Source: an uncultured Gammaproteobacteria bacterium
Lineage (GTDB): Bacteria > Pseudomonadota > Gammaproteobacteria > Steroidobacterales > Rariloculaceae
Assembly: GCA_913041665.1 (NCBI GenBank)
Contig: CAJWKT010000014.1
Span: 1-34,125 of the forward strand
Reading direction: 5' to 3'
DNA: 34,125 nucleotides
Shown: one piece after another, positions 27,261 to 34,125 of the stretch
How the letters are laid out: each line of letters begins with the position of its first letter
How positions within the stretch are numbered: the stretch's first letter is position 1
The notes under the pieces: model-generated
Told to the model about the DNA's origin: nothing
The model's input: only the letters and a program-made list of their open reading frames with translations
Database searches by the model: none
Made by a program: the position numbers and the translations under genes

Positions 27261-28373
27261 ATGAGAGACACTATAGAAATTGTCGTGATTGGCGCTGGCG
27301 TAGTAGGGCTCGCCATCGCCCGTGCGTTTGCGCGCGCTGGTCGCGAAGTTATCATCTTGGAACGCAATTCTCGTATAGGTGAAGAAACGTCTGCTAGAAA
27401 TTCAGAGGTTATTCATGCAGGCATTTATTATCCAACCGGGAGCCTCAAAGCAATTCACTGTGTCCGTGGCAAAGAAAAGCTGTACCGTTACTGTGTAAAA
27501 AAGGGAGTTTCCCATAACCGTTGCGGAAAAATCATTGTCAGCACTCAAAGTGGGCAGCAGCCTGAGCTTAAGGCATTACACAGCCAAGCGACTGCGAATG
27601 GTATCACCGATCTTCAATGGCTAACCCGATCCGAAGTTGAGAAACTGGAGCCATCGGTACAGTGCGTAACGGGCTTGCTGTCACCATCCACGGGGATCAT
27701 AGACAGCCATTCCTTTATGTTGGCGCTGCAGGCAGACCTTGAAGCAGCTAATGGTTCAGTAGCTATCCTCTCCGAACTCGTCAGGGCAAAAGTAAGTGAT
27801 CAGGGCCTACAGTTGACCGTTAAGGTTGATGATCAAGAACTCGAACTAACCGCAAATACCCTCATTAACTCGGCGGGCCTCTACGCAAGCCAAATGGCCA
27901 ACAAGATTGAAGGACTTTCGGTTCATTCCATATTCCGTACCTATTACGCGAAAGGCAATTATTTTACCTACGATGGCCCCCCCCCATTCAGCCGACTCAT
28001 TTATCCCTTACCAGAAAATGCTGGTTTAGGAGTGCATGCTACATTAGATTTGGCGAACCAGGCCCGCTTTGGTCCAGATGTCCAATGGGTGAATAACATT
28101 GACTATACGGTTGATGGGGAACGGATTGATAAGTTTTATGCTGCAGTCCGCAAGTATTGGCCGGAACTCCCCGACGGGTCCTTAAGCTCAGGCTACGCGG
28201 GCATTCGACCGAAAATCGTGGCAGAAGGAAAGCCACCGGGTGATTTCATAATTCAGGGACCCAAGAAGCATGGTGTCCCAGGACTAATAAACCTATACGG
28301 AATAGAATCCCCGGGACTGACCGCGGCACTCTCCATTGCAGATCATGTGATAGCCCTACTAGAAAAACGGTAG
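27261..28373 (+). CDS. lhgO: L-2-hydroxyglutarate oxidase-like FAD-dependent oxidoreductase
   Basis: IVVIGAGVVGLAIARAFARAGREVIILERNSRIGEETSARNSEVIHAGIYYPTGSLKA, NSAGLYASQMA, GYAGIRPKI, GLINLYGIESPGLTAALSIADHV. Confidence 0.8.
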   Translation: MRDTIEIVVIGAGVVGLAIARAFARAGREVIILERNSRIGEETSARNSEVIHAGIYYPTGSLKAIHCVRGKEKLYRYCVKKGVSHNRCGKIIVSTQSGQQPELKALHSQATANGITDLQWLTRSEVEKLEPSVQCVTGLLSPSTGIIDSHSFMLALQADLEAANGSVAILSELVRAKVSDQGLQLTVKVDDQELELTANTLINSAGLYASQMANKIEGLSVHSIFRTYYAKGNYFTYDGPPPFSRLIYPLPENAGLGVHATLDLANQARFGPDVQWVNNIDYTVDGERIDKFYAAVRKYWPELPDGSLSSGYAGIRPKIVAEGKPPGDFIIQGPKKHGVPGLINLYGIESPGLTAALSIADHVIALLEKR

Positions 28374-28408
28374 CTGATTGACATCTCTTATACTTCAGCT
28401 ACAAATTT

Positions 28409-29884
28409 TTACAAAGCGCTAAAAAGCTCCCCGTATTTTTGATGCATTTTCTCTTTTAGTTTAGGGCTCGCCTCAGCAACTGTGGGAAAAGTATCTTTCC
28501 TTCCCCAAGGTCGGCAGGCATCCACAATAGCCCGGTTATTTTCGTAAGGCGGGCCTTCTATCATCGTGTCCAAGGGGGTGCTCCACGCGCCGCGAATGTA
28601 ATCAATATCTTTAGGTGGATCACAGCGAGTCGACATTGCCCAGATCACATCGAACATACTGGTAGGATCAATATCTTCATCTACTACAATTGTCCAACGC
28701 CCCGCGTAATTGCCGGCATGGCAATTCGATGCGAGTAATGCGGATTGTTTGGCATGACCAGCATAGAGCTGCTTTATGGCAATCACATTAAAAAGTCGCC
28801 CAGCTCCAGCTTCATGACACCAAACACCTTTAACGCCTGGTAAACCGGCTTTTTCAACCTCATCCCAAATCATGGCAGACTTCACAATTGCCCTCGAATA
28901 AGTGAAATTATTAGGTGGGCGAGCTGGGCTTGCTAGACACAGAATAGGATCATTGCGGTAATAAACCCTTTTAATTTTAATAATAGGTTCATCGCTCACC
29001 TCACTTGCATAATAGCCCATGAATTCCCCAAACGGTCCCTCGGGTCTTGTTTCATTTCCGAAAATTTCACCCTCTAATATAATTTCCGAGTGCGCCGGAA
29101 GTGGTAATCCGTGAAGTTCGGATTTAACAATTTCAAAAGGAAAACCGCGATGTCCACCCGCATAAGCAAGTTCGTCCGTTCCGTAGTCAATCTCCTGATT
29201 GGCAGCCATGAAAAGCAGCGGATCCTGCCCTACCGAAATGGCAACTGGGCAAGATTTACCTTTTGAAAAATATTTCTCTCGGATGATACGTCCATGCTTG
29301 CCGGGCGACATCCAGATACCACACGTGTTTTTGTCGTGCACCATCACTCGATACGTAGCTGAATTAATCCAGTCACTGTCCGGGTCCCGGATGATCACCA
29401 AGTCATCAGTGCCAATATACCGCCCACCATCGAATTCATGAATAAATGGAATCGGAAACTTATATAGATCAACCTCATCATCTCGATCTATATTTTCAAA
29501 AACCGGCCCGCTCTCGATCTCAATTGGTGGTATCAGTTCAAATTCTGCGCGCATCCGGTCCCGGAAAGCCTTAACTACATCTGTCGGACCACTAGGCTCA
29601 GGAAACCCCAACGCATACGCCAGTCGACGTGAAGAATTCGTAGCGCCGGACAGGACACGAAATCCTTTTGGGTACCCCGGAATTTTATCGAATAATAAAG
29701 CTGGAGATTTTCCTTCACGGGACTCGTGGCATACCATTTCCGCCAGCGCACCCATCTCCAAGTTCCAATCAACGCCATCAAGCTGGCGGAGTTCCCCCAT
29801 CTCTTCTACGCGATCCAAAAAATCACGAAGATTCTTGTGACGATCGACTGCTGTGCTATCTACCGTAGATTTTTTTTTAGACAT
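28409..29884 (-). CDS. UbiD-family (prenyl-FMN-dependent type) decarboxylase
   Basis: 491 aa: NLRDFLDRVEEMGELRQL, MAANQEIDYGTDELAYAGGHRG, LEGEIFGNETRPEGPFGEFMGYY (conserved E-x4-E), AGRWTIVVDEDIDPTSMFDVIWAMSTRCDPPKDI. Confidence 0.9.
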   Translation of the reverse strand: MSKKKSTVDSTAVDRHKNLRDFLDRVEEMGELRQLDGVDWNLEMGALAEMVCHESREGKSPALLFDKIPGYPKGFRVLSGATNSSRRLAYALGFPEPSGPTDVVKAFRDRMRAEFELIPPIEIESGPVFENIDRDDEVDLYKFPIPFIHEFDGGRYIGTDDLVIIRDPDSDWINSATYRVMVHDKNTCGIWMSPGKHGRIIREKYFSKGKSCPVAISVGQDPLLFMAANQEIDYGTDELAYAGGHRGFPFEIVKSELHGLPLPAHSEIILEGEIFGNETRPEGPFGEFMGYYASEVSDEPIIKIKRVYYRNDPILCLASPARPPNNFTYSRAIVKSAMIWDEVEKAGLPGVKGVWCHEAGAGRLFNVIAIKQLYAGHAKQSALLASNCHAGNYAGRWTIVVDEDIDPTSMFDVIWAMSTRCDPPKDIDYIRGAWSTPLDTMIEGPPYENNRAIVDACRPWGRKDTFPTVAEASPKLKEKMHQKYGELFSAL

Positions 29885-29904
29885 GCTGATTCCTTATTCC
29901 CCTT

Positions 29905-30855
29905 CTACGGAGACCAAGATTTTTCCAAAGAACTTATAAACTGCCTCAACAGTTGCTTCAGGGCCAGCTGCTCTTCTTGTGAAAACTCTGACAGTACATC
30001 TGCCTCTCGAGCTTTGGCGGCTGCCAATAGCTCAATAATCTTAGTGGTCCCCTCCGAAGTGATACGCATAAGGGTTGAACCATCTTTAGAGGCATTCCTT
30101 TGAATAAAGCCATCTAATTCCAACCTACTTAACAGCGGTCCAAGGCTTTCCATATTCATGGGTATTGTCCGGGAAAGCTCCTTTTCATTGAGTACTCGAT
30201 CGCTCAGGGTAGCCAAAATTCGCCAATCCTGAGGGGAAATATCCGCTTCCTCCAGTTCCTTGTAAAACGGCCAGCTAAAGTAACGAAAAGACCTTGCAAG
30301 AAGTGGCAGGAGAAAATCATCGACGTACCCACCGGTATTCCCTCGGTCGAAATCGCCTTTTTCATGAGGTAGAGTTACTGCATAGCCGCCTTGATGATAA
30401 ACCAGCGGGGGACGATCTGATCGATCGAAATCAAGCACCTCTCCCACAAAAATAAGATGGTCCCCACCCTGGTAGCAATAGCTATTTTTGCATTGAAATC
30501 GTGCTGCGCACCCCGGCAGCAATGGAACGCCCCCGACTCCTTGCTGGCAATTTAAATCGATAAACCGATCTTTTACCACTGATGAGAAACGGGCGGAAAG
30601 TTCGGTCTGATCAGCAGCAAGAATATTCACTGCAAAATATTTGGTTTCCATAAAAACCTCTAGATGAGTTGAGCCCTTGGATAGACTCCACAAAACCAGA
30701 GGCGGATCTATTGATGCAGAATTAAAGCTGTTTGCAGTAAGGCCTATCCATGCCCCAGTATCATCTACCGTAGTAATGATAGTAACACCAGTGGCAAACT
30801 GTCCTAGAGCATCTCGAAAACCACTATTATCGGTAGAATGACCCATTGTTATCAC
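29905..30855 (-). CDS. Flavin reductase domain fused to C-terminal MarR-like domain (HPAH C1-type reductase)
   Basis: N-terminal flavin reductase FRDALGQFATGVTIITT...GLTANSFNSASIDPPLVLWSLSKGSTHLEVFMETKYFAVNIL...GGDHLIFVGEVLDFD; C-terminal winged-helix WRILATLSDRVLNEKELSRTIPMNMESLGPLLSRLELDGFIQRNASKDGSTLMRITSEGTTKI. ~315 aa, like the two-domain C1 reductase of Acinetobacter p-hydroxyphenylacetate hydroxylase. Confidence 0.87.
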   Translation of the reverse strand: MITMGHSTDNSGFRDALGQFATGVTIITTVDDTGAWIGLTANSFNSASIDPPLVLWSLSKGSTHLEVFMETKYFAVNILAADQTELSARFSSVVKDRFIDLNCQQGVGGVPLLPGCAARFQCKNSYCYQGGDHLIFVGEVLDFDRSDRPPLVYHQGGYAVTLPHEKGDFDRGNTGGYVDDFLLPLLARSFRYFSWPFYKELEEADISPQDWRILATLSDRVLNEKELSRTIPMNMESLGPLLSRLELDGFIQRNASKDGSTLMRITSEGTTKIIELLAAAKAREADVLSEFSQEEQLALKQLLRQFISSLEKSWSP

Positions 30856-30916
30856 ATGTCAAATCAGCGGTTAATCTCAGTCACTCAACAAGTATCATTT
30901 AGAAGTTGAGCAGAAA

Positions 30917-32104
30917 CTAAAATGCACTTACACCGGTAAGTTTTTTTCCTACCACAAGCTGATGAATAGTTTCTGTCCCCTCATAAGTAACAACAGTCTC
31001 TAAATTCAGCATATGACGAATAGGACAATGTTCTGCACTGATCCCGCTACCACCGAGCATGTCACGGCAATCCCGTGCAACATCCAATGCCATACGAGCG
31101 TTGTTCCACTTGGCCAAGGATACCTGTGAGGGATCCATCTGACCTTTATCTTTTAGCCGTGCAAGCTGAACCGCCAACAACTGGGCAGCCGTGATGCGGC
31201 GCGCCATATTAGCCAAACGAATTTGGATAGACTGTGTGTGAGACAGGGGGCGACCAAACAACACACGTGATTCCGTATACGCTAAAAGCTCACCAAGGCA
31301 GGCCTGCGCCGCCCCAATGGTTCCCCAAACAATTCCAAATCGAGCCTGCGTAAGACTGCTCAAGGGAGCACGAAGCCCTAGAGCTTCAGGTAAAACATTC
31401 TCCTTGGGAACTCGGACGCTATCAAGAAAAAGCGCCGAGGTAATAGACGCCCTCAACGAAAATTTTTGTTCAATCTCCGACGCTTCAAAGCCGGCCATAT
31501 CTTTTTCGACCAAAAAACCACGTATCCCCTTGTCCGTTATCGCCCAAACTACGGCAACATCAGCAATACTTCCATTTGTTATCCACATTTTCGAACCATT
31601 CAAAATCCAATCATCACCGTCTTGTTTGGCGTGAGTTTTCATATTACTTGGATCGGAACCTCCCTGAGACTCAGTCAAGCCAAAGCATCCAATAGCCTCG
31701 GCACGAGCAAGTTTTGGTAACCATCTATCTTTCTGTTCATCGGAGCCGAAAGTGTGGATCGGGTGCATCACTAGGGAACCTTGAACGGAAACAAAGCTCC
31801 TTAATCCCGAATCCCCGCGCTCCAACTCCTGGGCTATTAACCCGGAACACATGCTGTTGAGACCGGCGCACCCATATCCTTTAATGGTGATTCCAAATAG
31901 ACCGAGATTCGCGAGCTCTGGTATTAAATCCAATGGAAAGCGATGCTCTTCAAAACATTCTTGAATAATTGGTAAAAATTTCTCATCGACGAACCGTGCT
32001 ATGGTTTTTTGTGTCATCAATTCTTCCTCGCTCAGCAATGAACGAGTATCAAATAAATCTAGACTTACACCTGAATCCATACATGTCTCCATACGATTTT
32101 TCAC
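30917..32104 (-). CDS. gcdH: Glutaryl-CoA dehydrogenase-like acyl-CoA dehydrogenase
   Basis: LRSFVSVQGSLVMHPIHTFGSDEQKDRWLPKLARAEAIGCFGLTESQGGSDPSNMKTHA, KFSLRASITSALFLDSVRVP, GIVWGTIGAAQACLGELLAYTESRVLFGRPL, DMLGGSGISAEHCPIRHMLNLETVVTYEGTETIHQLVVGKKLTG. Confidence 0.85.
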   Translation of the reverse strand: MKNRMETCMDSGVSLDLFDTRSLLSEEELMTQKTIARFVDEKFLPIIQECFEEHRFPLDLIPELANLGLFGITIKGYGCAGLNSMCSGLIAQELERGDSGLRSFVSVQGSLVMHPIHTFGSDEQKDRWLPKLARAEAIGCFGLTESQGGSDPSNMKTHAKQDGDDWILNGSKMWITNGSIADVAVVWAITDKGIRGFLVEKDMAGFEASEIEQKFSLRASITSALFLDSVRVPKENVLPEALGLRAPLSSLTQARFGIVWGTIGAAQACLGELLAYTESRVLFGRPLSHTQSIQIRLANMARRITAAQLLAVQLARLKDKGQMDPSQVSLAKWNNARMALDVARDCRDMLGGSGISAEHCPIRHMLNLETVVTYEGTETIHQLVVGKKLTGVSAF

Positions 32105-32122
32105 TAAAATGATTTTCCTAAT

Positions 32123-33775
32123 TTACATTCCCGTGTAATTTGGACCACCTCCACCTTCCGGTGGTACCCAATTTATGTTCATTTCGGGGTCCTTTATGTC
32201 ACATACCTTGCAGTGGATACAGTTTTGACTGTTAATCTGAAAACGCGTAGCGCCTAAACTATCAGTAACAATTTCGTAAACACCCGCCGGACAATATCTC
32301 TGGGCAGGCTCGTTAAACTTAGGTAAGTTTTGATTGATAGGTATGCTTGGGTCAGTGAGTTTCAGGTGGCACGGTTGGTCTTCCTCGTGATTTGTATTTG
32401 AAAAAAATACCGATGACAGTACGTCAAAGGAAATTTTTTCATCAGAATCCGGATAATTGATTTTGGGTATCTGATTGGCTACTTTCAGACTTTCATGGTC
32501 ATGTTTTTTGTTGTGGATAGTAAAAGGAACTTTTCCCTGAAAGATATTGTGCTCCAAAAAAACCCAGGCAGCGCCAAATACTGTCCCAAACTTAGTAAGC
32601 GCCGGACTGAAATTTCTTGCGCGGTAGAGTTCCTCCCAAACCCATGAAGTGCGAACGCCCTCAGCATACTGGAAGAGCTCTCTATCCTGGCAATCACTAT
32701 CTTGGAGACCTGAGAAAACAGCTTCCGCGGCAAGCATTCCGGTTTTCATGGCGGTATGTGATCCCTTGATCTTTGCGCCATTAAGAAATCCCGCTTCACA
32801 GCCCACCATTACAGCGCCAGGAACAACAAACTTAGGTAACGACTGGAAACCACCCTTGTTTACAGCCCGAGCACCGTAAGAAACTCGAGTACCGTCGCGG
32901 AGCACACTGCAAATCTGGGGGTGAAGCTTCCAACGCTGAAACTCTTTATAAGGATTCAAGTGAGGGTTCTGATAATTAAGAGCAACAATAAATCCCAGAT
33001 AAACCTCGGTATTCTCGGCATGATAGAGAAAACCACCACCCTCAGTACTGTTATCAAGAGGCCAACCAAACGTATGGACTATCCTTCCGGGGTCATGCTT
33101 TTTGGGATCAACACTCCATATCTCCTTAAACCCAATTCCGTAGTGCTGGGGATCCGCATCGGCACGCAGCCGAAAATGCCTCTCCAGTTTTTTACCCAGA
33201 CTACCCCGACACCCTTCTGCAAAAATGACATACGGCGCCCTAAGCTCATAGCCTGCTTGATAGTTAGGTTTTTCTGTGTCATCAGCTGCCAAACCCACGT
33301 CACCGGTAACTACTCCGACTACGTCACCCTTCTGATCATAAAGAATATCCGTTGCAGAAGAACTGGAAAAGATATTGCATCCGAGAGCTTCAGCCTGCTC
33401 GCCCAGCCATTGGCAAAGGCGGCCCAAGCTCACAACATAGTTTCCAGAGTTACGCATTACTTTTGGCACGAGAAGTCTAGGAACATTTAGTCCAACATGC
33501 TCATTAAACAGCCAGCAGAAAGAGTCTTTCTCTACAAGCACGCGTACTGGAGCACCTCGCTCCTTCCAATCGGGGAAAAGCTCATCTAGTGCACGTGTCT
33601 CAAAAACAGCACCTGAGAGAATATGTGAACCGACGTCAGCCCCCTTTTCCACCAAACAAACATTGATATCACGCCCTTTTTCTTCTGCAAGCTGCCCTAA
33701 ACGACATGCCGCAGACAGGCCAGCCGGACCTGCCCCAATAATCACAACGTCGAACTCTAAAGACTCTCTTTTCAT
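32123..33775 (-). CDS. Electron transfer flavoprotein-ubiquinone oxidoreductase (ETF-QO)
   Basis: 550 aa: VVIIGAGPAGLSAACRLGQL, GADVGSHILSGAVFETRALDELFPDWKERGAPV, VGCEAGFLNGAKIKGSHTAMKTGMLAAEAVF, and C-terminal cluster CPAGVYEIV...INSQNCIHCKVCDIKDP. Confidence 0.95.
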   Translation of the reverse strand: MKRESLEFDVVIIGAGPAGLSAACRLGQLAEEKGRDINVCLVEKGADVGSHILSGAVFETRALDELFPDWKERGAPVRVLVEKDSFCWLFNEHVGLNVPRLLVPKVMRNSGNYVVSLGRLCQWLGEQAEALGCNIFSSSSATDILYDQKGDVVGVVTGDVGLAADDTEKPNYQAGYELRAPYVIFAEGCRGSLGKKLERHFRLRADADPQHYGIGFKEIWSVDPKKHDPGRIVHTFGWPLDNSTEGGGFLYHAENTEVYLGFIVALNYQNPHLNPYKEFQRWKLHPQICSVLRDGTRVSYGARAVNKGGFQSLPKFVVPGAVMVGCEAGFLNGAKIKGSHTAMKTGMLAAEAVFSGLQDSDCQDRELFQYAEGVRTSWVWEELYRARNFSPALTKFGTVFGAAWVFLEHNIFQGKVPFTIHNKKHDHESLKVANQIPKINYPDSDEKISFDVLSSVFFSNTNHEEDQPCHLKLTDPSIPINQNLPKFNEPAQRYCPAGVYEIVTDSLGATRFQINSQNCIHCKVCDIKDPEMNINWVPPEGGGGPNYTGM

Positions 33776-33870
33776 TTAAATCGAAAAAATTCTACATAGC
33801 TATGCATTATCAGCATGATCCTGTCAGAATTTTGCTAAAAATTGCATTGATTCCTCTCGCGTAAGTTTTT

Positions 33871-34125
33871 TTAAGCTTCTTCGTCCGAGGAGCGTAAAAA
33901 ATCCCGGACTCGCTCCATGTATTCAGTGCGATCATGATTCGAAAAAACTGCGCTAGCCATCCGGACTGGATCCCCGAAGAAAAAACGCTCGTACAATACT
34001 TGTCTCGATCCAAAAGCTGACACCGCTGTATCCCAAGCTAATCGAAAAAGAGGAATTCTCTCCTTGGCTTCCAGTCGAGCACTTTGATAGTAGCGAGCGA
34101 TATCGTCGGCTAAGGGCCCCTCTAA
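33871..34125 (-). CDS. C-terminal fragment of an HpaB-type (4-hydroxyphenylacetate 3-hydroxylase family) flavin monooxygenase, truncated by the window edge
   Basis: Manual minus-strand translation, open from 34125 to TAA at 33871-33873: LEGPLADDIARYYQSARLEAKERIPLFRLAWDTAVSAFGSRQVLYERFFFGDPVRMASAVFSNHDRTEYMERVRDFLRSSDEEA*. The LAWDxxxSAFGSRxxLYERFFFGDPVR block is typical of the HpaB C-terminus. Not in the ORF track because the start lies outside. Confidence 0.8.
   Translation of the reverse strand, partial: LEGPLADDIARYYQSARLEAKERIPLFRLAWDTAVSAFGSRQVLYERFFFGDPVRMASAVFSNHDRTEYMERVRDFLRSSDEEA

Noticed and set aside
29726-30103. 125 aa plus-strand ORF spanning the UbiD/flavin-reductase junction
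   Set aside because: Antisense to two confident CDSs; shadow ORF.
32921-33490. 189 aa plus-strand ORF antisense to ETF-QO
   Set aside because: Long but fully antisense to a well-supported ETF-QO gene, and its translation shows no family features.
33810-34013. ORF-track entry 67 aa (-)
   Set aside because: Overlaps the HpaB-type C-terminus in another frame; low-complexity composition, no motif.
1-34125. CRISPR arrays, tRNA/rRNA genes, IS elements, phage or defence islands
   Set aside because: No regularly spaced direct repeats, tRNA-like cloverleaf sequence, transposase or phage/defence-type proteins recognised in any ORF.

Overview
The window reads as a bacterial chromosomal segment, with enzyme content typical of an aerobic, probably gammaproteobacterial heterotroph (taxon inferred from gene content only). 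Left part (1-10.7 kb): a respiratory island. It has a CoxB (cytochrome c oxidase subunit II) gene running off the left edge, a short CoxII-like membrane protein, two dihaem c4-type cytochromes, and a complete divergently transcribed Alternative Complex III operon (ActA-B1-B2-C-D-E-F), with ActB split into two genes. Middle (10.7-28.4 kb): housekeeping and transport genes (nth, M17 aminopeptidase, RNase T, GrxD, PuuD-like membrane protein, nadC, proC, dicarboxylate symporter, YceI, exported aldo/keto reductase, exported FAH-family hydrolase, PpiC-like isomerase, HupE/UreJ-like, AcuI/YhdH-like reductase, EamA transporter, divergent Nramp-like transporter, LhgO-like oxidase). Right part (28.4-34.1 kb): a minus-strand run of genes encoding the C-terminus of an HpaB-type flavin monooxygenase (absent from the ORF track because it runs off the edge), ETF-QO, glutaryl-CoA-dehydrogenase-like protein, a flavin reductase with a C-terminal MarR-like domain, and a UbiD-family decarboxylase. 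The two strongest leads are this right-hand cluster as a candidate aromatic-catabolic operon, and an in-frame switch from CoxB to OppD/DppD ABC-ATPase sequence in the first ~90 bp (assembly chimera or real rearrangement). No CRISPR array, tRNA, rRNA or IS element was recognised. All assignments are by eye from translated motifs; no searches were run.
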